Shown: positions 33,954-44,201 of the stretch, in pieces
How the letters are laid out: each line of letters begins with the position of its first letter
How positions within the stretch are numbered: the stretch's first letter is position 1
Assembly (NCBI RefSeq): GCF_003626695.1
Contig: NZ_RBAH01000008.1
Coordinates: forward strand, 62,001-126,000
Reading direction: 5' to 3'
Source of the DNA: Paenibacillus ginsengarvi
Lineage (GTDB): Bacteria; Bacillota; Bacilli; Paenibacillales; NBRC-103111
DNA length: 64,000 nt
The notes under the pieces: model-generated
Database searches by the model: none
Seen by the model: only the letters and a program-made list of their open reading frames with translations
What the model was told of the DNA's origin: nothing
Made by a program: the position numbers and the translations under genes

Positions 33954-33982
33954 AAGCCCGCCGGATTCGACGGACTTTTTTT
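33954..33982 (+). terminator. Imperfect terminator after the HD gene
   Basis: AAGCCCG pairs with CGGACTT (one mismatch) and is followed by TTTTTTT. It lies between convergent genes. Confidence 0.6.
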
Positions 33983-34011
33983 GCCGTTGGCCTGCTTCGT
34001 AAACCGCCCCG

Positions 34012-35727
34012 TCAGGACGTCTCCTGTCCGGCTTCCTTCAGCTTGTTGTACAGCGTTCCCCGCGAAATGCCGAGCTGCTTCGCCGCCGCGCTTTTATTTC
34101 CGGCCGTCTTCGCCAGCGCTTCCCGTATCGCATGGATATCGATGTCCGCGTCGGTGTAGCTGTCGTCATCCGCCGGGACATCCGGCAGCGTCTGCCGGTC
34201 GTTATGAAGACTTGCAGGCAGGTGATCCGGCGTGACGATTTCGCCATCGCTCAAAATGACGCAGCGTTCGATAACGTTGCTGAGCTCGTGCATGTTCCCC
34301 GGCCATTTGTAGCGGGAAAAGGCGATAAACACTTCGGGGGAGAGTGCCGGCACCGGTTTGCGGTACCGCTCCGCATATCGCGCCAGAAGCATCCGCGACA
34401 AGGCTGGGATGTCCTCCGTACGTTCCCGCAAGGGCGGGATGCGGATCGACATCGCCTGCAGCATGTAATACAAGTCGGACCGGAATTCTCCCTGTTCCGC
34501 CAAGACTTCCAAATTCGCCGTTGTAGCGAGAAGCAGTCTAGCGCGCACGGGAATCGGTTCGAAGCCGCCCTGCCGGACGACCGTGTATTGCTTAAGCGTA
34601 TGATATAGCTTCGCTTGCAGCTCCGGCGATAAACGCTCGATTTCGCTGATGAACAGCGTGCCGTCGTTCGCTTCCTCCAGCTTGCCCGGCTGACCGCTAA
34701 CGGTCCCCGTAAACGTTCCTCCCTGATAGCCGAACAGCTCGGCTTCGAGCAGCCCCGCAGGCGTGATTCCGCAGTGGACGGCAAGAAACGGCTCGCTGGA
34801 CCGAGGACCCGCTTGATGAATCCATTTGGCGAGCTGCTGCTTGCCGACGCCGGATTCCCCGACGAGAAGCACGGGAACATCGCTGCCGGCCACCTTTTCC
34901 GCCATATCCATAACGTTCGCGATTGCCGAGCCCTTGGCCTTCAGCGACGCAAACAGCTCATCCGCACCAGAGGGGGCATTGTCCGGGGAGGTCAGCTGAT
35001 CGTTGAGGCGGACGAGCTGCGAGATGTCCTGCTCCGCCGCGATTCCCCCGATGATCCTACCGCTCGCGTCGCGAACCGGCGACACGTTAATGAGCACATG
35101 TTTATCGTCGCGCGAACGATGGTAGGCTCCGCGGACGACGCGGCCTTCGTCAAGAATGCCAAGCACCATCAGGTTTTCTTTCTTGAACAAACTCCCGATG
35201 TCCTGTCCCTCTACATCCGACCGGGGCAGGCTGTACATCGATTCCGCAGCCGTATTCCAGAGCATGACTTTCCCTTGCTGATCGACGATAGTGACCGCAT
35301 CCGTCACGGTTTCGGCAAGTGCGGCAAAATAGGCGGCTCCGCGCTGCTGCTCCATAGCGGCGTACTCGAGCAGATCGGTCAGGGTAGTATAACCGATGAA
35401 ACTTCCTTCGCCGTTCCGGAACAGAATCGGCCGGCTGCGGACTTCTCTCAGACGGGGCAGCAGCGTACCAAGTGAGAGCGTTTCATCATAAAGTAAAACA
35501 AGCGAAGCAAGATGCCGGTTTGTCCGCTGCCACGCGTCCAAAGCGTCTTCGGACGGAAACGTCTGAAGCAGGGGCAAGTCGTCGCTTGTAAATAGGCAGA
35601 CGTCGCTATCTACTACGGACAAAGCCGGTTCTCCCGAACGCAAACAAGAAGCGAGCTCGCCAATCGTGGAACCTGTGCGAACGGGGAGAAACCGGGTATG
35701 GAACGGGATCGACTCGTATTTGACCAT
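34012..35727 (-). CDS. Enhancer-binding-protein-type regulator with PAS domain, altered sigma-54 motifs (571 aa)
   Basis: The order of parts is an N-terminal CBS-like region (1-125), a PAS domain (about 135-235), an AAA+ domain (about 255-490) and a Fis-type helix-turn-helix (NKSAAAKQLGISRGTLYNKL, about 545-565). Walker A is intact (GESGVGKQ, 290-297). The sigma-54 contact loop GAFTGA is GTFTGT (337-342), the Walker B aspartate is replaced (FISEI, Ser361), and one arginine of FR.DLYYRL is Met422. No -24/-12 promoter is found in front of putB. It is divergent from and probably controls the proline genes, perhaps without sigma-54. Confidence 0.85.
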   Translation of the reverse strand: MVKYESIPFHTRFLPVRTGSTIGELASCLRSGEPALSVVDSDVCLFTSDDLPLLQTFPSEDALDAWQRTNRHLASLVLLYDETLSLGTLLPRLREVRSRPILFRNGEGSFIGYTTLTDLLEYAAMEQQRGAAYFAALAETVTDAVTIVDQQGKVMLWNTAAESMYSLPRSDVEGQDIGSLFKKENLMVLGILDEGRVVRGAYHRSRDDKHVLINVSPVRDASGRIIGGIAAEQDISQLVRLNDQLTSPDNAPSGADELFASLKAKGSAIANVMDMAEKVAGSDVPVLLVGESGVGKQQLAKWIHQAGPRSSEPFLAVHCGITPAGLLEAELFGYQGGTFTGTVSGQPGKLEEANDGTLFISEIERLSPELQAKLYHTLKQYTVVRQGGFEPIPVRARLLLATTANLEVLAEQGEFRSDLYYMLQAMSIRIPPLRERTEDIPALSRMLLARYAERYRKPVPALSPEVFIAFSRYKWPGNMHELSNVIERCVILSDGEIVTPDHLPASLHNDRQTLPDVPADDDSYTDADIDIHAIREALAKTAGNKSAAAKQLGISRGTLYNKLKEAGQETS

Positions 35728-35761
35728 AACGTACCTCTCGAGCGGTTGATCATTTTAGTCA

Positions 35762-35906
35762 AGTTTACCATGAAAACGGTATGTGTTCAAAATTGACATT
35801 GCACTATACACATGTATTTGAACAATGTTGTACAAATTAAAGAAAATAATTAAACATATATGTACAAATAGAACGCGTTAGTTGTATAATTCCATTATCA
35901 GTTAGA
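35762..35906. promoter_or_regulatory. Divergent control region of the put locus
   Basis: On the plus side TGTACA (about 35861-35866) and TATAAT (about 35885-35890) have an 18-base spacer ahead of putB. On the minus side TTGAAC (35785-35790) and TAAACT (35762-35767) have a 17-base spacer ahead of the regulator. A perfect inverted repeat TGTTCAAA (35784-35791) and TTTGAACA (35817-35824), 25 bases apart, overlaps the regulator's -35 and is a candidate binding site. No TGGCAC-N5-TTGCA sigma-54 promoter was found. Confidence 0.55.
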
Positions 35907-35933
35907 CAGTATCCTACAAAGGATGTGCACCAT

Positions 35934-36848
35934 ATGGAAACGATGCTGAGAAATCTATTTCAAGCGCTCGGCAAAAGTCACTCCGCTAACCGGATGGCGA
36001 AAAAGTACGGACTTCGCTTCGGCGCGGCTCGTTTTGTCGCCGGCGAGTCGATCCGGCAGGCGATCGAGGCCGTTCGTAAGCTGAACGAGGACGGGCGGAT
36101 GGCGACGCTGGACCATTTGGGCGAGTTCGTATACAGCGAGGAGGAAGCACTGCAATCCGCCGACATGTGCGTGCAAACGCTGGATGCGATTGCGCAGGCG
36201 GGCGTTGTTTCGAATTTGTCGCTCAAAATGACTTCGCTTGGTCTCGATAGCAGCCGGGAGCTTTGTATGCGGAATATGCGCCGGATTTTGGACCGCGCCC
36301 GCGAGCACGGCAATTTCGTCCGGATCGATATGGAGGACTATGCACATTGCCAGACGTCGCTGGATATATACCGCGAGCTGCGGCGGGATTACGACAATGT
36401 AGGGATCGTGCTTCAGGCGTATTTGTTCCGGACCCGGCAGGATATTCAGGATATGAACGGGCTTCGCGCCAATCTGCGGCTCGTTAAGGGAGCGTATAAG
36501 GAATCGATCGAGGTCGCTTATGCAAGCAAAAAGGATGTCGACGAAAACTACAAGGCGATGATCCGGGAGCATATGGAAAACGGGAATTACGCGGCTGTCG
36601 CCAGTCACGACGAGGCGGTCGTCTCGTTCACGAAGCAATTTGCCGCCGAACGCGGGATCGCCTCTGACCGGTTCGAGTTCCAGATGCTGTACGGGATATG
36701 CGAGGAGATGCAGAAGCGGCTCGTTCAGGAAGGCTACCGGGTGCGCGTCTATGTGCCTTATGGCATCGACTGGTTCGGTTATTTCATGAGGCGTCTGGCC
36801 GAGAGACCGGCCAATGTTTGGTTCGTGCTTAAAAATTTATTCAAATAA
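35934..36848 (+). CDS. putB: Proline dehydrogenase (304 aa)
   Basis: A FAD-dependent TIM-barrel enzyme that oxidises proline to 1-pyrroline-5-carboxylate at the membrane. Family features are RFVAGESIRQAIEAV, FVRIDMEDYAHCQTSLD (about 122-138), LRLVKGAYKE (about 180) and the C-terminal RRLAERPANVWFVLKN with the substrate-binding arginines. The length matches the stand-alone Bacillus enzyme. ATG 35934 follows AAAGGA at about 10 bases. It is followed after 26 bases by the P5C dehydrogenase gene, making a two-gene proline-degradation operon. Confidence 0.92.
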   Translation: METMLRNLFQALGKSHSANRMAKKYGLRFGAARFVAGESIRQAIEAVRKLNEDGRMATLDHLGEFVYSEEEALQSADMCVQTLDAIAQAGVVSNLSLKMTSLGLDSSRELCMRNMRRILDRAREHGNFVRIDMEDYAHCQTSLDIYRELRRDYDNVGIVLQAYLFRTRQDIQDMNGLRANLRLVKGAYKESIEVAYASKKDVDENYKAMIREHMENGNYAAVASHDEAVVSFTKQFAAERGIASDRFEFQMLYGICEEMQKRLVQEGYRVRVYVPYGIDWFGYFMRRLAERPANVWFVLKNLFK

Positions 36849-36874
36849 TCCGTATATCGAGAGGAGTTTTACTT

Positions 36875-38443
<1,569 letters not shown>

Positions 38444-38465
38444 ACGAGGCCAATGTGCCTTATTG

Positions 38466-38503
38466 CCGCCTCCATCCGTCCGTTATCGGTCGTTTGGAGG
38501 CGG
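38466..38503 (+). terminator. Hairpin after the put operon
   Basis: CCGCCTCCA and TGGAGGCGG pair perfectly, followed by only TTTG. Its position right after the operon suggests that it terminates transcription. Confidence 0.5.
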
Positions 38504-38552
38504 TTTGTATGTAATCGCGGTGAAAAGGGACAAGGGCGCATTCACGCCCCGA

Positions 38553-39953
38553 TTACGAAATCGCCTGCGCCGAAGTTTCGGCCTCAGTCGCTTGAACCCG
38601 GCGCGTCCGCCCGCTCGCATACAAGCTGAGCAGGACGAGCGCCACGCAAAACGTCATGGCGATGGTGATCCCGCCTTCCAGCGACCTGCCGGCCGTTTGG
38701 CTGATCGCAATGATGGCCCCGCCGATGCCTACGGCTACGCCGGGCGTGAACGAGTCGGCGAATTGCAGGCTGCCCGATACTTGCCCGGACTGGCCTCCCT
38801 TGACAAGTGTAAAGGCGACGGTACCGCTCGTCGTATGGGCAAGGCCTATCCCGATGCCCGCTACGATTTCGCCGAAAATAGCGAGCGGCACATGCACTGC
38901 CGGCACCCATACGAGCATGCCGATCCCGAGTATCATCAGCACAACGCCTGCCATTATCCGCTTGTGCCGTCCACGTCCCTGGTCCGCCGCATCCCAGCGG
39001 GCCTGCAAAATCGCGATGATGCTCCAGCTGAGCGCGGCACTCGCCACGATGAGACCGGCTTTGTCGGCCGATAACCCTTTCGTTTCCGTAAGCGATAGCA
39101 CCAGGAAGTTCTGCGTGCACACATAGGCGGCGAAAAACAAGCCGCGAGAGGCGATCAGGGATGATAAGCCGGGGCGCAGCGCGAAGGTGCCGGCCGGCAG
39201 AAGCCTGCGCAGAGGCACGATCATCAGAGCCAAGCCGGCCAGCAGCAGCGCGATGCCGAGCACCCGCGGCAGCATGCCGAGACCGCTCAGAAACATTCCG
39301 GTGCCGAGCGCCAGCAGCACGGACAATCCGATCACGCCCGATTCCGGCTTGCCGGCAGCCGGCGGCATTTTCAGCTTGCGAAATACCGGCATGCTAAGGA
39401 TGGCGGCCACGAGCAGAATAGGCAGGACGCCCCAGAATACGTAACGCCAGGACCATGTCTGCGCGATCACGCCGGCTACATAAGGACCCAGCATGGAGGG
39501 AAGCACGTAGGCGGTGCCGAGCGCGCCCAATATTTTGGCGCGGAGATGGTCCGGATATTGCAGCGAGATGGCCGTGTACATGCAGGTATACATGGAGCCC
39601 GCGCCAAAACCTTGCAGCGCCCGTGCGGCGATCAGCATATACATATCGTTTGCTATGGCGGCCGCGACCAGTCCGACGGCGAACAGGATGAGCGCGATTG
39701 TAAACAGCAGGGCGGGACCTTTTCTGTCGATTTGCCGCCCGATAATCATGGTGCCGATAATTTGCGCAAGCAAATAAGCGCTGAATATCCAGCCGAACAA
39801 ATGAAGTCCTTGCAAATCTCCGGCAATGACGGGCGCGACCGTCGTCACCGCCAAGCCTTCGAATCCGATCGCCATAACGGCGAGAATAATTCCGACCGTC
39901 AGCGCGAGATAACGTGAGCTGAAAATACTTCCTGTTGCAGACAAGGGGGTCAC
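38553..39953 (-). CDS. MFS drug-efflux transporter, DHA2/14-TMS-like (466 aa)
   Basis: A membrane protein with about 12-14 hydrophobic segments, beginning YLALTVGIILAVMAIGFEGLAVTTVAPVIAGDLQ. The MFS loop motif is seen as GRQIDRKGPALLFT, and a motif-C-like GPYVAGVIAQTWSWRYVFW lies in helix 5, the signature of drug-proton antiporters. The export substrate is unknown. GTG 39953 is preferred (AGGATGG at 6 bases); a TTG three codons later with AAGGTG is an equally plausible start. Earlier in-frame codons run into the divergent regulator region. It is divergent from the SufR-like regulator. Confidence 0.82.
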   Translation of the reverse strand: MTPLSATGSIFSSRYLALTVGIILAVMAIGFEGLAVTTVAPVIAGDLQGLHLFGWIFSAYLLAQIIGTMIIGRQIDRKGPALLFTIALILFAVGLVAAAIANDMYMLIAARALQGFGAGSMYTCMYTAISLQYPDHLRAKILGALGTAYVLPSMLGPYVAGVIAQTWSWRYVFWGVLPILLVAAILSMPVFRKLKMPPAAGKPESGVIGLSVLLALGTGMFLSGLGMLPRVLGIALLLAGLALMIVPLRRLLPAGTFALRPGLSSLIASRGLFFAAYVCTQNFLVLSLTETKGLSADKAGLIVASAALSWSIIAILQARWDAADQGRGRHKRIMAGVVLMILGIGMLVWVPAVHVPLAIFGEIVAGIGIGLAHTTSGTVAFTLVKGGQSGQVSGSLQFADSFTPGVAVGIGGAIIAISQTAGRSLEGGITIAMTFCVALVLLSLYASGRTRRVQATEAETSAQAIS

Positions 39954-40032
39954 CTTCCATCCTGAAATGTAGAAATAGAGCATTCGGATACTTTCTAAAC
40001 AAATATCTTTACAAACAAAGTAAACGCCGGCT

Positions 40033-40061
40033 TTGACTTTGTCAACAATTTTCTTTATAAT
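40033..40061 (+). promoter_or_regulatory. SigA-type promoter of the SufR-like gene
   Basis: TTGACT (40033-40038) and TATAAT (40056-40061) have a 17-base spacer, about 30 bases upstream of the start codon. Confidence 0.7.
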
Positions 40062-40092
40062 CTCATCAGGACGTAAGTTAAAGGCGATTGGG

Positions 40093-40770
40093 ATGAAAAC
40101 GATGAGTTCTCGGACAAAAGAAGGCGCCGAACGAACGAGAAGAGCCATTATTAATACGCTTAAGCAAAACGGCGCCACGGATGCGCACCAGCTGGCGGTC
40201 CAGCTCGGCGTTACCGCTATGGCCGTACGGCAGCATTTATACGACCTGCAGGAGAAGAAGCTGGTTACGTTCACGGAAGAGCCGAGAGCGATGGGGCGTC
40301 CGGCAAAAATGTGGGCGCTCACAGCCGAGGCGAACCGGCTGTTTCCCGACGGCTACGCCGATCTTACCGTCAGTCTGATCGATTCGATGAAGGAAGCGTT
40401 CGGCGAGGAAGGACTGGAGAAGCTGTTGGATATCCGCGCACGCAAGCAGGTGGCGGAATACCGGAAACGGGTACCGGAAGAGCTGCCGTTCAAGGAAAAA
40501 CTGCTCGCTCTGGCCGAAGCGCGCACAGCTGAAGGATATATGGCCGAAATTATGGATGACGGTGCCGGTGGCTACTTGATCGTGGAGAAGCATTGCCCGA
40601 TCTGCGAGGCGGCGAAAGCTTGCTCCGGCATTTGCAAAAAAGAGCTGGACATGTTCCAGCTCGTCCTGGGCGACGAAGCGCGGATCGCGAGGGGAGAACA
40701 CATTTTGCAGGGCGATAACCGGTGCGTGTACTCGGTCCAAATGGACGAAACGCCGGTGCGGTCGTCCTGA
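40093..40770 (+). CDS. SufR-like iron-sulfur transcriptional regulator (225 aa)
   Basis: The N-terminal winged helix (residues 14-75) contains VQLGVTAMAVRQHLYDLQEKKLV and the wing RGMGRPAKMW-like sequence RAMGRPAKMW. The C-terminal half carries the cysteine cluster HCPICEAAKACSGICKKEL (Cys168, 171, 177, 181) plus Cys211, the arrangement of SufR-type regulators that bind an iron-sulfur cluster. It probably senses iron-sulfur status or redox stress. Neighbours are a ferredoxin gene downstream and an MFS pump divergently. The ATG at 40093 has a weak ribosome site; ATG 40102 is possible. Confidence 0.78.
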   Translation: MKTMSSRTKEGAERTRRAIINTLKQNGATDAHQLAVQLGVTAMAVRQHLYDLQEKKLVTFTEEPRAMGRPAKMWALTAEANRLFPDGYADLTVSLIDSMKEAFGEEGLEKLLDIRARKQVAEYRKRVPEELPFKEKLLALAEARTAEGYMAEIMDDGAGGYLIVEKHCPICEAAKACSGICKKELDMFQLVLGDEARIARGEHILQGDNRCVYSVQMDETPVRSS

Positions 40771-40817
40771 ACAGGAAACGGGCACAGCTTGGCCTACTAT
40801 AAGCCGGAGGATATGTT

Positions 40818-41111
40818 ATGATTGAACTGAAAGGTCGCACTGTGCACAAAACGGTCGAACCGGAAGTCGGCAAGTCGATTTTGGAGCTTGCTTTGCAGCA
40901 TAAGATCGATTGGGGCTTCAACTGTACGCGCGGCACATGCGCCAGATGCCGCTGTTTCGTCAGCGAGGGCAAGGACTATTTGAGCCCGCCGAACGATGCC
41001 GAATACGACCGGATGGACGAGGATGAAATCGAAGAAGGCTACCGGCTTGCATGCCAGGCGAGAATCGCCGCGCCGGGTGCGGTCGCGGTCAGGCTGAAAA
41101 CTTATTTCTAG
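40818..41111 (+). CDS. [2Fe-2S] ferredoxin, plant/YfaE-type (97 aa)
   Basis: A small electron carrier with the ligand pattern Cys36-x4-Cys41-x2-Cys44 (NCTRGTCARCRC) and the distant Cys79 (LACQARI), the fold signature of plant-type ferredoxins. An extra Cys46 sits in the loop. The ATG follows AGGAGG. It lies 47 bases after the SufR-like gene and 19 bases before an AraC gene, so the three may form one unit. The redox partner is not identifiable. Confidence 0.88.
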   Translation: MIELKGRTVHKTVEPEVGKSILELALQHKIDWGFNCTRGTCARCRCFVSEGKDYLSPPNDAEYDRMDEDEIEEGYRLACQARIAAPGAVAVRLKTYF

Positions 41112-41130
41112 ACGCTTGGGGGAGCCGGCG

Positions 41131-41994
41131 ATGTACCCGATGGAACCAAGAAGACTAACGATTGCCGATTATATGAGTCAAGGCACCACGTTTCGCCTGT
41201 TCAGGCATAAGCTGGAGAAGCCTATCGACCTTCATTGGCATGAGTTTTACGAGCTTGCCTTCGTTTACGAGGGGGAAGGCTACCAGATCTGGAACGGGAC
41301 GAAATACAAGCTTGGACCCGGGAGCTTGTTTCTCCTGACCCCTGCGGACTTTCACGAGATCGGACCGGAGCCGGGCAGTACGATGCTGCTGTTTAATACG
41401 ATTTTGTCCGAGGACATTTTGTCGGAGGAACTGCTGCAGCTGCTGTTTCGCGGCGGAGAAGGCTATGCGGCCGAGGTGGCGGGCGACGATCGCGAGCTGC
41501 TTGTTCACGAATTCGAGCGCATCTGGACGGAATGCTTGGAAGAGCGCGAAGGCAGCCGCATCTGGGTACGCGGAGCGATGGAGCGTATCCTCATCTTGCT
41601 TGCCCGGCACCGGATCAGCGCCGAAGGCCGGAGAGCGGAAGGCGATCATCTGAAGCCTTCCGTACGCCGGGCGCTGACCTACATCCATCACCATTTTCGC
41701 CTGCCGCTCACACTGGACGAAGCAGCGAAGCACGCCGGCATGTCCACGAACTATTTCAGCGCCACGTTCCGGAAATCGACCGGCATCGCGTTCCAGAACT
41801 ATTTGCAGGCGCTGCGGCTGCGGTTTGCGCGAACGCTTCTGCAAGCATCCGACCTGCCGGTAACCGATATTTGTTATGCTTCCGGCTTTAATACGTTGTC
41901 GCATTTCGAGCGGGCGTTCAAAAAAGAATTCGGCGCCGCGCCGCGCTCGATGCGGAAGGAAACGAAGGCAAGCGGCTCGGCATCGGGGGATTGA
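41131..41994 (+). CDS. AraC-family transcriptional regulator (287 aa)
   Basis: The N-terminal cupin sensor (about 10-150, IDLHWHEFYELAFVYEGEGYQIWNG, a typical HxHxxxE start) is followed by a C-terminal double helix-turn-helix (about 180-275: LTLDEAAKHAGMSTNYFSATFRKSTG and VTDICYASGFNTLSHFERAFKKEFG). The target is unknown; the adjacent genes are a ferredoxin and SufR-like gene upstream. ATG 41131 follows GGGGGAGCC; the TTG at 41116 overlaps that site and is rejected. A long terminator follows. Confidence 0.83.
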   Translation: MYPMEPRRLTIADYMSQGTTFRLFRHKLEKPIDLHWHEFYELAFVYEGEGYQIWNGTKYKLGPGSLFLLTPADFHEIGPEPGSTMLLFNTILSEDILSEELLQLLFRGGEGYAAEVAGDDRELLVHEFERIWTECLEEREGSRIWVRGAMERILILLARHRISAEGRRAEGDHLKPSVRRALTYIHHHFRLPLTLDEAAKHAGMSTNYFSATFRKSTGIAFQNYLQALRLRFARTLLQASDLPVTDICYASGFNTLSHFERAFKKEFGAAPRSMRKETKASGSASGD

Positions 41995-42013
41995 CGACTC
42001 GGACTTTACTTGT

Positions 42014-42071
42014 AAAACAAAACAAAGCAGCTGTGCGGAACGTATTTCCGGCAGCTGCTTTGTTTTGTTTT
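42014..42071. terminator. Very long bidirectional terminator
   Basis: A perfect 20-bp stem (AAAACAAAACAAAGCAGCTG and its complement) is capped by a CGGAA/TTCCG inner stem, with T-rich arms on both strands. It separates the convergent AraC gene and the YcgQ-like gene. Confidence 0.9.
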
Positions 42072-42088
42072 CGTATCGGTCCAGCGAT

Positions 42089-43093
42089 TTACGCCTGATC
42101 CAGATAGTCGTAATCCGGGTATACGTAAGGCGTTTTCGGCGGTTGAATTTTCTCGATCTGCTTGGCGTTCAGCAGCATGTAGTCATAGTCGTCGTATTTC
42201 GTTTTGCCCAGCGTACCGGATATGCGGACCCACGTATCGACGGGAAACGAAGCGGCTGAGGGAGATTCCACCAATATGCCGTACGGCGAAGCGTCGGCCG
42301 AGCAGCATTGCATCGCCAGCCTGGAGACGACGAACTGGTTCGGCTTCATTCCTTCCTCGCGATACACGAAACCGCTGATCTCGATTTGTTTGCCGAGGAA
42401 CGGGTCCAGGAACATGTCGATCGTCGTCAATATTTCCATAAAGCCTTTCTCGGGCAAAGCGATGACATCTTGCTTGTAGAGCTTCTTGGCGAGTTTCGTG
42501 TAGCCGTCGTTAAAGCCGTCGGATTTGAAAAGTTCGTCCAGGGGAACGTCGGCGCTGGCTTGCCGGTCCGTCGAAGCGGAGTTTGTGCTGCTTCCAGTGG
42601 TCGAAGCGGCCTGTCCGGCCCCGGCCGAAAGGCTGCTTTCGCTTGCGCCCGCCGCCTGAGTGTTATCCGCCTTAACGCCGGCCGTTGTCTGGACGGGCAC
42701 ATTCGGCTTGCCGGCTTCCGCCGTCGTCAGGTTCATCCCTTTCATAGATACGACGCGGCTGCCCATCAACTGGTCCGGCAGCAGAAAGCCGAGCGCAAGC
42801 GGAACCAGGAAAAGCCCGTACACGACGATATTGCCTAGGAACGATCGCGGCGGCTCGTGGTTGCAGTCGCACGACTCCGGCTTATCGAAGACGGAGCGAA
42901 ACGCCATATACGCTTGATGAATGGCGATAGCAAACAACGCCAGGGCAGCCAGCTTGACATACAAATGCATCCTCGGCGCGATGTAATACACTAGGCGGTC
43001 ATTTTGCACGAGATAGACGATATAGGCGCAAAATCCGCCCATGATCGCGGCGCGCAGCACATAATGCACGGCCAGGGAACGTTCGGTTTGCAT
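42089..43093 (-). CDS. TIGR03943/YcgQ-like membrane protein (334 aa)
   Basis: Two N-terminal membrane helices (about 12-30 and 45-66) are followed by a cytoplasmic or outer CDCNHEPPRSFLG segment (Cys75, Cys77) and a third helix. A Ser/Ala-rich linker (about 125-180) leads to a C-terminal domain with FVVSRLAMQCCSADASPYGILVE and YDYMLLNAKQIEKIQ. This matches the YcgQ type, which is paired with a YcgR-type permease in Bacilli. It is encoded 27 bases downstream of that permease. The cysteine pairs could bind metal. GGAGG lies 7 bases before the ATG. Zinc-linked control is inferred from the upstream Zur boxes. Confidence 0.8.
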   Translation of the reverse strand: MQTERSLAVHYVLRAAIMGGFCAYIVYLVQNDRLVYYIAPRMHLYVKLAALALFAIAIHQAYMAFRSVFDKPESCDCNHEPPRSFLGNIVVYGLFLVPLALGFLLPDQLMGSRVVSMKGMNLTTAEAGKPNVPVQTTAGVKADNTQAAGASESSLSAGAGQAASTTGSSTNSASTDRQASADVPLDELFKSDGFNDGYTKLAKKLYKQDVIALPEKGFMEILTTIDMFLDPFLGKQIEISGFVYREEGMKPNQFVVSRLAMQCCSADASPYGILVESPSAASFPVDTWVRISGTLGKTKYDDYDYMLLNAKQIEKIQPPKTPYVYPDYDYLDQA

Positions 43094-43120
43094 AGATTCG
43101 CCTCCTATTCGCTGAAAGGG

Positions 43121-44149
43121 TTACAGAAACAACGATTCGAACCATAACGAGCCCGCAAGCACGAAGACGGCAATGGCGATCGCCAGCAAAACAACGAAGC
43201 GGGCGCGGAAGACGGCCAGCAGCATGAGGGTGCTTTTGAAGTCAAGCATCGGCCCGAACACGAGAAATGTTAGCAGGGAGCCAGAGGTGAACGTGGTTGC
43301 CAGCGAAGCGGCTACGAACGCATCCGATGTCGAACAGAGCGACAATATGTAAGCGAAACCCATCATAAACAGATGCGAGCCGTATTCGCCCTGTCCGAGC
43401 TGGAGCAAGTCCTGCCTCGGAATGAACGTCTGGATCGCTGCCGTGACAACGGAGCCGAACAGCAGAAACTTGCCCATGTCGAAAAACTCGTCGGCGGCAT
43501 GCCGGAGCATAGCAAACAGCTTGCCCTCCCGGTGGTGTTCATGCCCATGATCATGCATGTGCTCATCCGAATGAGCCCTGTCTCCCGGTGTTTTGCCGGA
43601 CCGCAGCGGGTTGATCCGGACAAACCGGTAAACGATCAGCCCGATCAGCACGCCGACGAGCAGAGCGAGTCCCATGCGGGAATACACGATAGCCGGATTG
43701 CCGCGAAAGGCGACATACGTCGCTGCGAATACGACCGGGTTCACGACCGGCCCGACGACGATGAATACGACTGCGATGTAGAGAGGCATTCCTTTGGCGA
43801 GCAGCTTGCGAACGACAGGAATGAGCCCGCACTCGCATATGGGAAACAAAATACCGAGCGCGCATGCAAACAAAATGCCGAGCAGCGGGTTCCGGGGCAC
43901 GAGCCGCCGAATCGTCTTCTCCGAAATGAACAGCTGCATAAGCGATGAGACCAGCACCCCGAGCAAAATAAACGGCAAAGCTTCCAGCACGATACCGATC
44001 AGCATCGTCTTGAACGATTGCAAGTCCGCCAGCAGCAGCGGGGGAAGAGCGGTAAAAACGACCGGGTTCATGGCGACAACGATCGCAGCGCTTGCCAGCA
44101 TGATGAAGAAGCAGGATACGGCAAGACGATAAGGGGATAAGGGTTGCAA
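43121..44149 (-). CDS. YcgR-like permease (DUF318/UPF0718) with His-rich loop (342 aa)
   Basis: About eight membrane helices. The family motif FPICECGLIPVVRKLLAKGMP lies at about 102-122, with NPVVFAATYVAF (about 137) and a second half with LCSTSDAFVAASLATTFTSGSLLTFLVFGPMLDFKS. A cytoplasmic loop (about 193-206) reads HSDEHMHDHGHEHH, a strong metal-binding signal. It is probably a transporter for a metal or metal complex. The TTG start at 44149 is chosen because GGAGG lies 9 bases upstream; the ATG at 44203 lies very close to the promoter -10 and lacks a site. It is controlled by Zur box 1. Confidence 0.82.
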   Translation of the reverse strand: MQPLSPYRLAVSCFFIMLASAAIVVAMNPVVFTALPPLLLADLQSFKTMLIGIVLEALPFILLGVLVSSLMQLFISEKTIRRLVPRNPLLGILFACALGILFPICECGLIPVVRKLLAKGMPLYIAVVFIVVGPVVNPVVFAATYVAFRGNPAIVYSRMGLALLVGVLIGLIVYRFVRINPLRSGKTPGDRAHSDEHMHDHGHEHHREGKLFAMLRHAADEFFDMGKFLLFGSVVTAAIQTFIPRQDLLQLGQGEYGSHLFMMGFAYILSLCSTSDAFVAASLATTFTSGSLLTFLVFGPMLDFKSTLMLLAVFRARFVVLLAIAIAVFVLAGSLWFESLFL

Positions 44150-44201
44150 GACAAGCAGCCTCCATAGGAAATTCAGAATGAATCGACCACATGTGCCTCT
44201 C

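Noticed and set aside
35728..35933. Sigma-54 promoter before putB
   Set aside because: No TGGCAC and TTGCA pair with proper spacing was found; a SigA-like pair fits better.
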